NCBI RefSeq assembly: GCF_004912275.1
Contig: NZ_STGY01000007.1
Span: forward strand, 1 to 64,000
Direction: 5' to 3'
Source of the DNA: Glycomyces buryatensis
Lineage (GTDB): Bacteria > Actinomycetota > Actinomycetes > Mycobacteriales > Micromonosporaceae
DNA: 64,000 bases
Shown here in pieces: positions 35,202 through 43,511 of this stretch. The translations under genes and the position numbers were made by a program. Position 1 is the stretch's first letter, and each line of letters starts with the position of its first letter. Below the pieces are notes generated by a model that saw only the letters and a list, made by a program, of their open reading frames with translations, was not told the DNA's origin and did not search any database.

Positions 35202-36542
35202 ATGAGCGATGTTGTGAATGCGGTGCGCGCCGCCATGCCGGCCGTGCGCATCGATCTGGAAGCACTGGTGCGGATCCCCGCAGTGGCCTTCGAAGGACTC
35301 GACCACGAGCCGGTCCGACGCGGCGCCGACGCAGTGCAGCGCCTGCTCACCGACGCGGGCGCGTCCGAGACCAGGCAGATCCGGCACGGCGAGGGCCAGC
35401 CGAGCGTCTACGCCCACTTCCCCGCCCCGGCCGGGCAGCCGACCGTGCTGCTGTACGCCCACCAGGACGTCCAGCCCGTCGGTGACCTCGCGCGCTGGGA
35501 CCAGCCGGACCCGTTCGAGGTGGTCGAGCGGAACGGGCGCCTGTACGGGCGCGGCGTCGCCGACGACAAGGCCGGCGTGATGGCGCACATCGCGGCGCTG
35601 CGGGCCTATGGCGGGAAGCCCCCGGTCGGCGTCAAGCTCTTCATCGAGGGCGAGGAGGAGTTCGGCTCCCCCACGTTGGAGGCGCTGCTGCGCGAGCACC
35701 GCGAGACGTTGAGCGCCGATGTGGTCGTCATCGCCGACTCCACGAACTGGAGGACCGAGGTCCCGGCGCTGACGACGACCCTGCGCGGCGTCATCAATGT
35801 CTACGTCGAGGTCGCGACGGCCACGGGCGCGGTCCACTCGGGCATTTTCGGCGGGCCGGTGCCGGATGCGCTCACGGCGTTGGCCCGGCTCATGGCGACC
35901 CTCCACGACGATGCCGGCGACGTGGCCGTCGCGGGGCTCGTCACCGGGCGCGGCTCCGATCTCGACTACGACGAGGCGAGTCTGCGCGAGGAGGCCGGCA
36001 TGCTGGAGGGCACCGAGTTCATCGGGACCGGGCGGCTGACCGAGCGGATGTGGTCCAAGCCGACCGCGACCGTCCTGGGCATCGACTGCCCGGGCGCGGC
36101 GGAGGCGGCGAACGCGCTCCAGCCGACCGCGCGGGCGAAGGTCTCGTTCCGGCTCGCGCCGGGCGATTCGGCCGCGAACGCCGTCAAGGCAGTGTCGGCC
36201 CACTTCGAGGCGAACGCGCCCTGGGGCGCCCGGGTCACCGTCACTCCCGAGGGCGGCGCGGGCGACCCGTCGGCCATCGACTCGACCGGACCGGCCTTCG
36301 ACGCCGCCCGCGCGGCGTTCGCCGAGGCCTGGGACGGGACGGCACCGGTCGAGATCGGCATCGGCGGCTCCATCCCGATGATCGCGACCTTCCAGGAGCT
36401 GTTCCCCGAGGCCGCGATCCTGGTGACCGGCGTCGAGGACCAGTACTCGAACCCGCACGGCCCCAATGAGTCGCTTGACCTGGGCATGTTCGAGCGAGTG
36501 TGCGTCGCCGAGGCGCTGCTGCTGGCCAAGCTCGCGAACTGA
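35202..36542 (+). CDS. M20-family dipeptidase
   Basis: This 446-aa zinc metallopeptidase shows VLLYAHQDVQPVGD (metal His and catalytic Asp, about residue 85-97), GRGVADDKAGVMAH (bridging Asp), IEGEEEFGSP (catalytic Glu and metal Glu), and the dimerisation domain with VHSGIFGGPVPD. It hydrolyses di- or tripeptides in the cytoplasm. The ATG lies 8 nt after TATCAT, again suggesting a leaderless mRNA, and the divergent SURF1 promoter shares the same 35 bp. Confidence 0.93.
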   Translation: MSDVVNAVRAAMPAVRIDLEALVRIPAVAFEGLDHEPVRRGADAVQRLLTDAGASETRQIRHGEGQPSVYAHFPAPAGQPTVLLYAHQDVQPVGDLARWDQPDPFEVVERNGRLYGRGVADDKAGVMAHIAALRAYGGKPPVGVKLFIEGEEEFGSPTLEALLREHRETLSADVVVIADSTNWRTEVPALTTTLRGVINVYVEVATATGAVHSGIFGGPVPDALTALARLMATLHDDAGDVAVAGLVTGRGSDLDYDEASLREEAGMLEGTEFIGTGRLTERMWSKPTATVLGIDCPGAAEAANALQPTARAKVSFRLAPGDSAANAVKAVSAHFEANAPWGARVTVTPEGGAGDPSAIDSTGPAFDAARAAFAEAWDGTAPVEIGIGGSIPMIATFQELFPEAAILVTGVEDQYSNPHGPNESLDLGMFERVCVAEALLLAKLAN

Positions 36543-36548
36543 ACGGAC

Positions 36549-36586
36549 GAGAACGGGGCCCGGACAACGGTCCGGGCCCCGTTCTC
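36549..36586. terminator. Bidirectional 17-bp hairpin terminator
   Basis: Arms 36549-36565 and 36570-36586 pair perfectly with a 4-nt loop, between the convergent M20 and M48 genes. Confidence 0.88.
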
Positions 36587-36596
36587 TCGTTTCGGG

Positions 36597-37592
36597 TCAG
36601 AAGCCGTCGCGGAGCTTGCGCAGCAGCTTCGCGAGGGGGTCGCCGGAGTTCTCGAAGATGTCCTTGTACGACTTGGCGGCGGCCTTGGCCTCCTGCGTGA
36701 GAGACGCGTCGGCGTCGGCGTCGCGCTTCGGGTAGTCCCCGCCGAGGTACTGGCGGTACTCGCCGTCGTCGATCCAGTTCTTGAGCGAGGCGGCGCGGGC
36801 GACCGAGAAGTCGTGGCTGCGCTGCTCCAGCAGCATGAGCTTGAGGAAGGAGTCGCGCAGGTCCCCGCCGGTCTCGAACTCCTTCGCCTGCTCCAGGAAA
36901 GCGGCGGTGTCCACGTCGCTCAGATCGCCGCCGCCGGCCATCTTCGCCATCACGCGGATCGCGGCGGCCGGATCCTGCACCGCCAGCGCGCCGGCCCGGT
37001 CGGCCGACAGCTCGGACTTGCGCTGCCACTCGTAGAGGGCGGCGGTGATGACGCGCAGTCCGACGACGCCGACGGGGATCCAGGCGACGGAGGTGGTCAG
37101 GCGCACCAGCACCATGAGGATGGTGCGGTAGAGGCCGTGCCCGGAGAGGGCGTGGCCGAGCTCGTGGGCGAGCAGGAACCGCAGTTCGGTCTCGTCGAGC
37201 AGGTCGATCGAGCCGGAGTTGATGACGATCATGGGCTTGTCGATGCCGATGCACATGCCGCCGAGGTCGGGATTGCGGGTGATGTAGAGCTCGGGGAGCT
37301 CGCCGTCGGCGTCGAGGGTCTTGGCGACTTCCAGGTAGGCGTCGTAGACGCGCGTGTACTGGTGCCGGTCGGCGCGAATGGCCGAGCCGAGGAAGGTCAG
37401 GCGCAGGGCCCGCTCGGAGATCATGGACGAGAGTTTGCGCAGGACGACATCGAATCCGCGCAGCTCCCGCAGGGCCACCAGGGCGCCCCGGTCGGCGGGG
37501 TGCTCCCAGGCGCGGGTCGATATGCCGCGCAAGGTGACCGGTTCGCGAGGGTTGTCCCTCGGCTCGATCTCGGCTGGCTGCTGGTCGGACAT
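36597..37592 (-). CDS. M48-family zinc metallopeptidase
   Basis: The 331-aa protein contains the zinc motif HELGHALSGH (about residues 141-150) and a downstream ELSADRAGAL Glu as third ligand, plus GMCIGIDKPMIVINSG before it. A hydrophobic stretch (ILMVLVRLTTSVAWIPVGVVGLRV) after the motif may anchor it in the membrane. It resembles HtpX/Ste24-like proteases that act in envelope protein quality control. The ATG at 37592 has no obvious close neighbour in an operon. Confidence 0.9.
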   Translation of the reverse strand: MSDQQPAEIEPRDNPREPVTLRGISTRAWEHPADRGALVALRELRGFDVVLRKLSSMISERALRLTFLGSAIRADRHQYTRVYDAYLEVAKTLDADGELPELYITRNPDLGGMCIGIDKPMIVINSGSIDLLDETELRFLLAHELGHALSGHGLYRTILMVLVRLTTSVAWIPVGVVGLRVITAALYEWQRKSELSADRAGALAVQDPAAAIRVMAKMAGGGDLSDVDTAAFLEQAKEFETGGDLRDSFLKLMLLEQRSHDFSVARAASLKNWIDDGEYRQYLGGDYPKRDADADASLTQEAKAAAKSYKDIFENSGDPLAKLLRKLRDGF

Positions 37593-37995
37593 GGCCGCTC
37601 CTCACCGTTCGTCTGCGGCCAGTGTGACACAGGGCGCCCACCTCTGCGCGACGGAGCGAGCACGAATCCGACACACCAACGGCCACAACAAACCCGACAC
37701 TACGGACTCCCAGGTCATCGCCGGTGTATCGGACCAAAGTGGTTGAGCCGCAAGGTATTCCGTCCAATGTCGAACATGGCAGAAAACTAGACATTGGTAA
37801 CAACTTGGCGACAACACGCCGCGCGGCGCTTGACACTCGCGCAACGGACGACTACTCATTGACTTGGGTCAGCAATTCCGGGGCGTCGTGAAGAATCGTT
37901 TGGGGTGTTCTTCCGACGCCCCGTATCCGTGTGTCCACCCCAGGCCGGGTATTCTTGCGCAGGCGGCGGGGGCTCCGAAAGAGACCCTCCACCGG
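37593..37995. other. Gap upstream of tRNA-Arg with a hairpin
   Basis: No gene is visible in this 403-bp gap. A stem of 13 bp with one bulge (37882-37895 with 37908-37920, arms GGCGTCG..GAAGAA and TTCTTCCGACGCC) is prominent; it may be a terminator or regulatory RNA. GTATTCTTG near 37948 could be the -10 of the tRNA promoter. Confidence 0.5.
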
Positions 37996-38069
37996 GCGCC
38001 AGTAGCTCAGCTGGATAGAGCACCGGACTTCTAATCCGACGGTCGCAGGTTCGAATCCTGCCTGGCGCG
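37996..38069 (+). tRNA. tRNA-Arg(TCT)
   Basis: The 74-nt cloverleaf has acceptor arms GCGCCAG (37996-38002) and CTGGCGC (38062-38068), a GCTC/GAGC D stem, anticodon loop CTTCTAA with anticodon TCT, T arm GCAGG-TTCGAAT-CCTGC and discriminator G. The outer anticodon-stem pair is a C-A mismatch. No CCA is encoded. A degraded integrase follows 100 bp downstream, so its 3' end is a probable integration site. Confidence 0.95.
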
Positions 38070-38128
38070 CAACGTTCGCCCAGGTCAGAGGCTCAAATCG
38101 TCTCGCGAGCATCCTGTCTGGATCAGTC

Positions 38129-38170
38129 GTGGTACGGAATGTGGTACGAACCTGCTTAAGGTCGTACCAC
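38129..38170. repeat. GTGGTAC repeats before integrase remnant
   Basis: GTGGTACG occurs at 38129-38136 and 38141-38148 and its inverse CGTACCAC at 38163-38170, directly before the integrase start. Such clusters are likely arm-type sites or an att/regulatory region of the element. Confidence 0.5.
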
Positions 38171-39258
38171 ATGGCCAAGAAACCGACTCCGCTCCACGAA
38201 CGCGGCACCATCAAGGAGCTCCCCAGCGGGTCACTGAGAGTCACCGTCTACGCAGGCACCGACAAGGCGACCGGCAGAAGAAGCAACCTCACCAGGACTG
38301 TTCCGGTCCCCAAGAACCCTTCCAAGAAGCAAGTCCGCGAGGCGTGGCAGGAAGCCGAAAAAGCCCGGCGCGGTCTCGTCAGCACGGTCGAGGAACGGCG
38401 GCACCCCCGCACCAAGGCCACCGTCGACGAACTGCTCGACAAGTACCTCGACATCTCCCCCGCCCAGCGCGAAGTCGAACCCGAGCACATCAAGCACGAG
38501 CAGAACCGCGCCCGCAACCACATCCGGCCGCTCATCGGCGAAGTGAAGATCGCTGAGCTCGATGCCGAGGTCTTCGACAGTTTCTACAGCGAGCTGCAGC
38601 GGTGCCGCCGCCACTGCACCCGCAGCAAGCGCCTGGTCGACCACCGCACCGAGAATCCGCATCAATGCGACGGTCGGTGCAAGCCCCATGAGTGCAAACC
38701 GCTGGGGGCTTCCACGGTCCGCTCGATCCACACGATCCTCTCCGGGGCACTGAAACGCGCCGTCCGATGGAAGTGGCTCTCGATCAGCCCCATTGCCGAG
38801 GCCGACCCGCCGCCGGCGTCGACGTCCGCACCGTCACCGGCCTCCTCGGCCACGGCGGAGGCGGCACCACCACCCTCCGCGTCTACAGCGCCTTCGTAGA
38901 CGAGGCCGCGCAACGCGCGGTCGACCTCACCGCAGCCCGCATGCCGCAATTGCCCGCCGCCGCACATCTGATGCTGACCAACAGCCAGGCTCTGGCAGTC
39001 CCCGAGACCCCGTCAGAACCGTATGAGCACATCGCCCGCGACATTCTCGGCGCGATCCGGCTCGGAATGCTCGCCCCTGGCGCGCGGCTTCCAGCGATGG
39101 CGGCCCTCGCCGAGCGCTACGAAGTCGCCGTCTCGACGGTGCACCGCGCCGTCGACCTGCTCAAGCAACAGGACCTGGTCACCGCCTCACGCGGCGTCCC
39201 GGCAACCGTCGCCACCGAGGCCGATCTGATGCCTCGAAGCTCGACCACGCAGGAATAA
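38171..39258 (+). pseudogene. Tyrosine integrase-GntR fusion with internal deletion
   Basis: The first ~205 codons (MAKKPTPLHERGTIKELPSG...) encode the arm-binding and core-binding domains of an actinobacterial element integrase, with the usual HCTRSKRLVDH...CDGRCKPHEC zinc-like loop. Near 38797, at SPIAEADPP, the sequence jumps into another frame directly to the end of the catalytic domain (GVDVRTVTGLLGHGGGGTTT, Tyr in LRVYSAF), so the segment with the catalytic Arg and HxxR is gone. The second part continues into a GntR-type winged helix (IRLGMLAPGARLPAMAALAE). Integrases with a C-terminal GntR domain occur in actinobacteria; this copy cannot recombine. Confidence 0.85.
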
Positions 39259-39455
39259 TCATCCACACCACAACTAGGCCCTCTGGTAAGAAACGTGTCA
39301 CCAGCCGCAATAAGGGTGTATCCGCTGCTCAGTCTCCTCGAGGTGTAGTCGAGCTCGGCTACGGTGTGCTCGCCGTACTCCGGGCACGTCGGTGATGACC
39401 TGCGCGTCCAGTCCGGGCCGGAGGCGCTTCCCGTAGAACAGGTCCGCTCGAGCGG

Positions 39456-40610
39456 TCAGGTCGCGAGTGAGGATGAGGAACCAGTCGATCCGGTGTCGCG
39501 GTGGGCGTTGAAGAATCGCCGCATGTCCTCGGCGAGGATCGACGGCACTTGGTGCGCCGGGTGATGCCCGCCGGTCCGGTAGGAGTTCCACGAGACGATG
39601 CCGGCATGGTCCCGTTCGGCAAGCGGGCGGAGGGACTGGAACATGTCGCTGTCGAAGACGGCCACTCCGAGGGGGACGGTGGTGGGCCCTTCGGGCTGAT
39701 CGGCGTGGCGCGGTTCGAAGTAACCGGTCAGCGCGGACGATCCCGCGGTATTGGTCAGCCAGTAGATCATCGTGTTGGTGAGGATGTAGTCGTCGCTGAC
39801 GGTTTCGTCGAACAGCTGGAGGTTCCAGGCGAGCTGCCCGGCGGGAGTATCGCTCAGGGCATGGGCGAGTGTCTGCGGCTGCGTGGACTGCAAGGCGAGG
39901 TAGGCACCGGATTTGCGCAGGAATCGTTCGGAGCGCTCCAGCCGCGCGAGGTCTGACGCGGACAGCCCGGCGAGTTCCCGGCGATCGGCGGAGGGCAGTG
40001 AGAACGTCTGTGTCACATGGACCGCGGTGACGTGCTCGGGATCGACGCGGCCGAGCTCGAGGGAGATCATGCCTCCGACGTCATTGCCGTGCGCGCCGTA
40101 GGTTCGGTAGCCGAGCCGGTGCATGAGTTCGGCCCAGGCGCGGGCGATCCGCTGCCGATTCCAGCCGGGCTCGCGGATCGGTCCGGAGAACCCGAATCCG
40201 GGGATCGAGGGGACGACCACGTCGAAGCCGGTCCCCTGGTCCGATCTGTGCGACGTCAGGAGGTCGATGACATCGAGGTATTCCACAACGGACATCGGCC
40301 AGCCGTGGGTGAGGATCAGCGGAAACGTTTCAGGGGCAGCGGAGCGGACGTGGAGGTAGTGGACGTCGATGCCGTCGATGCGCATGAGGGACTGCGGGTA
40401 GGCGTTGAGGGCCGCTTCGTGGTGCCGCCAGTCGTAAGAGTGCCGCCAGTAGTCGACGAGCGCGCGCACTCGGTCGAGCGGCACCCCGCAGTCGTGGGCG
40501 GCCGGTAGGTCGGCGGAGAAGCGCGTGCGGCGCAGGCGCTGTGCGAGTTCGTCCAGCTCGGACTGGTCGACGCTGACGCGGTAGGGGCGCGGTTCGGCGC
40601 CGGCCTTCAC
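39456..40610 (-). CDS. Epoxide hydrolase (alpha/beta hydrolase)
   Basis: The 384-aa enzyme has an N-terminal epoxide-hydrolase domain (YRVSVDQSELDELAQRLRRT, residues 9-28) and an alpha/beta-hydrolase core: LILTHGWPMS oxyanion region, GNDVGGM with the nucleophile Asp (about 183), and a C-terminal GGHHPAHQVP with the catalytic His. It would open epoxides to diols, typically for detoxification. The GTG start overlaps the stop of the MarR gene by 4 nt, so it is the third gene of a DJ-1/MarR/hydrolase operon carried between transposon ends. Confidence 0.92.
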   Translation of the reverse strand: MKAGAEPRPYRVSVDQSELDELAQRLRRTRFSADLPAAHDCGVPLDRVRALVDYWRHSYDWRHHEAALNAYPQSLMRIDGIDVHYLHVRSAAPETFPLILTHGWPMSVVEYLDVIDLLTSHRSDQGTGFDVVVPSIPGFGFSGPIREPGWNRQRIARAWAELMHRLGYRTYGAHGNDVGGMISLELGRVDPEHVTAVHVTQTFSLPSADRRELAGLSASDLARLERSERFLRKSGAYLALQSTQPQTLAHALSDTPAGQLAWNLQLFDETVSDDYILTNTMIYWLTNTAGSSALTGYFEPRHADQPEGPTTVPLGVAVFDSDMFQSLRPLAERDHAGIVSWNSYRTGGHHPAHQVPSILAEDMRRFFNAHRDTGSTGSSSSLAT

Positions 40611-41062
40611 CTGGCGTCCTCGCGCGTTTCCAAGGTCTCCAAGGTGTCTGAGAGTTCCCGCAGCCGGAGGTGGATCTCAGAGGCCAGGTCGTCGCCCAGC
40701 GCCTCGCACATCCGATCGGCGAAGGCGGCGTGGGCGGGTTCGATCCGCTGTACGGTCTCCCGGCCCCGTTCGGTCGGCGCGACCAGTTTGGCCCGTCGGT
40801 GCGCGGGGTTGGGCAGGTACTCCACCATGCCGTTGTCGGCCAGGATGTCGGCGATGCGTTGGACGGCCTGGCGGGTGATGCCCATCTGGCGTGCGATGCC
40901 GGCCACCGGAAGCGGGTCCTTCAGGACCGCGCCGAGCACTTGCCAGTGCGCCGCGGTCAGGCCGACCGGCCTGGCCAGTCCCTCAGCGATGTCGAGGAAC
41001 TGGCCGTTCAGTTTGAACACGGTGAGCGCCATACCCGAGAGCAGTTCCTGGCGGTCGGTCAT
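40607..41062 (-). CDS. MarR-family regulator
   Basis: The 151-aa regulator has the winged-helix core AHWQVLGAVLKDPLPVAGIA, IARQMGITRQAVQRIADILA and a wing near AHRRAKLVAPTERG. The ATG at 41062 overlaps the DJ-1 stop (ATGA), and its own stop overlaps the hydrolase start. It probably represses the operon through the 37-bp palindromic region at 41699-41735 and responds to a reactive or aromatic compound. Confidence 0.9.
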   Translation of the reverse strand: MTDRQELLSGMALTVFKLNGQFLDIAEGLARPVGLTAAHWQVLGAVLKDPLPVAGIARQMGITRQAVQRIADILADNGMVEYLPNPAHRRAKLVAPTERGRETVQRIEPAHAAFADRMCEALGDDLASEIHLRLRELSDTLETLETREDAR

Positions 41063-41676
41063 GCCGCCTCGCCCACCAGCTCGAAGTATCCGGCCGGGTC
41101 GCCGAGGCCGTACAGCTTGTACCAGGAGGCCAGGACTTCCGGCGAGTACAGCTCGAGGGCGGCGAACACCTCGCGGGCGAAGTCCACGGGCGCCGTGCCC
41201 GAGGCGGTGATGAGCCCGCGGTCGGTGACCGCCGGGACGTCGCAATAGAGGTCGGCGCCCTTGGAGCCGAATGCCTCCACGAATTCTGGGGCATTGCTGG
41301 TGTGGCGCCGGTCGTCGAGCAGGCCTTCGGCGGCGAGCCCGCCGGTCGCTCCGCAGATGGCCGCGAGCGGGACGCCGACGTCTAGGAACTGGCGGGCCTT
41401 CTTGGCGAAGGCGTCGTTGCCGCCGGTGAGCCAGGTGTCCGCGCCGGGGAGGATCAGCATGGCGCTGTCCTCGGCGCGGAGCTCGTCGAGCGTGAGGTCG
41501 GGCGTGATCGTCATGCCGCCCTTGGTCCGGACCGGCGCTCGGCTCGCGCCGACGGTGCGGACCTGATAGCGGCCCGGCTCGCGCTGCCAGTCGCCGTTGT
41601 TGATGTGGGCGGTCGCGTAACCGACCTCCCAGTCGGCCAGGGTGTCGTAGACGGCCATGTGCACATGTTGCGTCAT
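41059..41676 (-). CDS. DJ-1/PfpI-family protein
   Basis: The 205-aa protein belongs to the class I glutamine amidotransferase-like superfamily: LILPGADTWL with the acidic residue, and the nucleophile elbow LAAICGATGGLA with Cys about residue 110. Such proteins act in stress protection, as glyoxalases or as deglycase-like hydrolases. The ATG follows AAGGAG. It is the first gene of the three-gene operon and directly follows the predicted MarR operator. Confidence 0.9.
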   Translation of the reverse strand: MTQHVHMAVYDTLADWEVGYATAHINNGDWQREPGRYQVRTVGASRAPVRTKGGMTITPDLTLDELRAEDSAMLILPGADTWLTGGNDAFAKKARQFLDVGVPLAAICGATGGLAAEGLLDDRRHTSNAPEFVEAFGSKGADLYCDVPAVTDRGLITASGTAPVDFAREVFAALELYSPEVLASWYKLYGLGDPAGYFELVGEAA

Positions 41677-41698
41677 CGCGGGTCTCCTTCTCGAATTG

Positions 41699-41735
41699 TT
41701 GACAACAGTCTGTCATATTGACAGCATGTTGTCAA
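41699..41735. promoter_or_regulatory. 37-bp palindromic MarR operator
   Basis: Outer arms TTGACAACA (41699-41707) and TGTTGTCAA (41727-41735) and inner arms CTGTCA (41710-41715) and TGACAG (41719-41724) share one centre at 41717. It lies 22 bp before the DJ-1 start and is the probable binding site of the MarR protein. Confidence 0.8.
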
Positions 41736-42085
41736 GTGACGATCTGTGGCGTCGATCGCTTCGGGACACCGCGACCGGAGCAGATCCGGCCGAAATAGCG
41801 AAGCCGCGGGACGCGGGACCAGCAGCAGGCTGTCTTGGATCGGCGGGCCGATTGCTCTGCACAGAGAGGGAACTTCATCGCGTCTGAGGTTGTCGGCCCT
41901 CTGGTAAGAAACGTGTCGCCAGCCGCGACGTCCCACTTTCGGGCTCGGTTCCAGGTGAGGCGGACATTGGCGGGCCAGGTGGCTGGGTCTGCGGCGTCCA
42001 TGCACGGACCGCATCAGGCTCGTTGAGCTGCTGATTCATTGTGTCCTTTCACGACAGTCATGATCAGTCACGACCGGTCACGGTA
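41736..42085. other. Gap with inner transposon end
   Basis: This 350-bp stretch contains the second copy of the transposon terminal repeat (41895-41926) and no credible gene. A minus-strand frame across it (ending near 41732) reads LTWNRARKWDVAAGDTF and may be the tail of a lost gene. Confidence 0.45.
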
Positions 42086-42590
42086 TCAGCGATGCCACCG
42101 TTTGGTGTGCCGGATGGCGCGGAAGCCGGGGATGGCCCAGCGGGCGAACAGCCGTTCACCGGGGTCGGGCGAGACGAGCATCGGCATGCCCAGGGGCGGC
42201 CCGAGGTCGATGGCGGCGCCTTCGGGTAGGACCTCGAACGAGGTGTCCGCGTAGTAGGCCTCCAGTCCCGAGTCGACGGGGAACTGCCCGTAGGCGAGCA
42301 CGAAGCCCATCTAGTGGTGGAGCCGCCATGCCTCGTCCAGCATCCCCGCCCCCATGCCTTTGCCGCGGTGGTCGGATTCGACGCACAGGCCCTGGACCTT
42401 GGCAACGAGCGTAAGGGAGACGAGGGCGCGGTAAGGGCTGACGCCCTGGGCGTGGGCCTGGGCGAAAACGTTGCCGGGCGGGAAGACCTTGATGATCCCG
42501 CCGATGTGCCCGCTGGAGTCGACGGCGGCCATGAGGGCGACCATCTTGACGATGGCGAGCCTCGGCTCGCCGTGGCCGGCCGCGCCAAGT
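42086..42590 (-). pseudogene. GNAT acetyltransferase with nonsense codon
   Basis: The frame encodes a GNAT-like protein with the acetyl-CoA loop VESDHRGKGMGAGML. A single TAG at 42311-42313 interrupts it between LHH and MGFVLAYGQFP; a TGG would restore a continuous protein down to 42086. The 5' side is joined to the Tn3 transposase remnant, so the true N-terminus is unclear. It is a broken gene inside the transposon relic. Confidence 0.65.
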
Positions 42591-42591
42591 C

Positions 42592-43091
42592 GGCCCACCA
42601 CCCGGAAGCACAGCGCCCGCTCGGCGCGGTGCAGCGCAGACCGCACGATCCGCTCGACACGGCTGTCCGTCGGTGGCTCCACCTTCTGCTCGCGGCAGTG
42701 CGCCAGGAACTCCGAGGTCACCTGCTCAGGGTGGCGCTCGGACTGGCAGACGTTGTCGACCAGCCAGTCAGTGAACTTCTCCATGTCCGGGTCGGTGAAC
42801 TCGCGGAAGCCCAAGTGGGACCGGATCTGCGACTTGGAACCGGTTGGTCCGCCCCTCCCACTCGTACAAGGCGATCTCGGAAGGCTCAACCTTCACCTGC
42901 GTAGCGATGAACTCGATCGCGTCCTCGGCCAGCTCGGAGCGGCCGCGGGGGAACCGGCCGTAGAGGGTGTAGAACTTCAGCAGCAGCGCGAACCCGAGCC
43001 CGGTTGCACCCGACTTGTTCCCGACCAGCAGGCGTTCGTCTTCGAGAAGGGTCCAGTGATCAACAAGCTCGTCAAGGCGATCAAGGCTCAT
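42592..43091 (-). pseudogene. Tn3-family transposase, N-terminal remnant
   Basis: From ATG 43091 the frame encodes the DUF4158 part of a Tn3 transposase (ERLLVGNKSGATGLGFALLL, YGRFPRGRSELAEDAIEFIA), shifts frame near 42845 and continues as RSHLGFREFTDPDMEKFTDW to about ALHRAERAL. The catalytic DDE domain is absent. It starts 57 bp inside the right-hand terminal repeat, as expected for the intact element. Confidence 0.8.
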
Positions 43092-43147
43092 GCCATGACC
43101 AACGAGCCGCCCTCACATCGGGTCACTGCCTGAGCCTCGGCTACTTT

Positions 43148-43179
43148 GCCGCTCACGACACGTTTCTTACCGGAGGGCC
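43148..43179 (-). repeat. Right terminal repeat of Tn3-like relic
   Basis: This copy is the inverse of the ends at 39277 and 41895 (variant GGCCCTCCGGTAAGAAACG) and adjoins the transposase start. Confidence 0.75.
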
Positions 43180-43232
43180 TATCCGCAGCAACCTCGCCGC
43201 TTGGCGCGGCCGAACCAACGAAACGGGCCCAC

Positions 43233-43504
43233 CTACTTCGGCGCGAGGCGAATCAGCTTCTTAACGCTCGTCAAGCCGATGCCGTACCGCTCGGCCAGCA
43301 CCGACTGCCGTACACGGGACCGATAGGCAGCGACCAGGGCCTCGATCTCGGCCGGGGTCAGGCGCTGGTGCAGCGAACGGGGCCGGTGGGTGTTCTCGGC
43401 CAAGGCGGGACTGGACGCAACTCGGTCGATCGGCGCCGCCAATCGCCGTCCCAACGCCTCATACAGGGCGACAACCTGCGTCAACGTGTCGAATACGTGA
43501 CCAT
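43233..43504 (-). pseudogene. Helix-turn-helix protein with frameshifted start
   Basis: The 83-codon frame (LTQVVALYEALGRRLAAP..., then LTPAEIEALVAAYRS and VLAERYGIGLTSVKKLI) is a HTH protein like the C-terminal part of serine recombinases. Its only in-frame start is TTG at 43484. An ATG at 43504 begins MVTYST and then stops. The related copy at 47434 (MVAYSNTLPQVV) has one more base there, so a 1-nt deletion probably broke the start of this gene. Confidence 0.6.
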
Positions 43505-43511
43505 CCGGGGC
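43472..43511. repeat. Left copy of 41-bp direct repeat
   Basis: About 33 of 41 positions match 47401-47441, with one deleted base here. It contains the start of the HTH gene and lies left of the exporter pair. Confidence 0.85.

Larger units (their letters stand above)
39277..43179. mobile_element. Tn3-like transposon relic with cargo
   Basis: Three copies of a 32-bp end sequence, GGCCCTCTGGTAAGAAACG.., lie at 39277-39308 and 41895-41926 (pointing right) and 43148-43179 (pointing left). The last copy adjoins the start of a Tn3-family transposase remnant, so these are the terminal inverted repeats. The outer pair encloses an epoxide hydrolase/MarR/DJ-1 operon and a GNAT fragment; the inner pair encloses only the transposase and GNAT fragments. 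No 5-bp target duplication is visible (flanks AACTA, TTGTC and TATCC). Confidence 0.65.

Noticed and set aside
38692-39258. Independent regulator gene
   Set aside because: The frame begins inside integrase sequence and carries the integrase Tyr motif before the GntR domain, so it is the 3' part of the broken fusion.
39298-39591. Small minus-strand gene at the end of the epoxide hydrolase
   Set aside because: Its first half overlaps the hydrolase in another frame and the rest has no recognisable motif or start signal.
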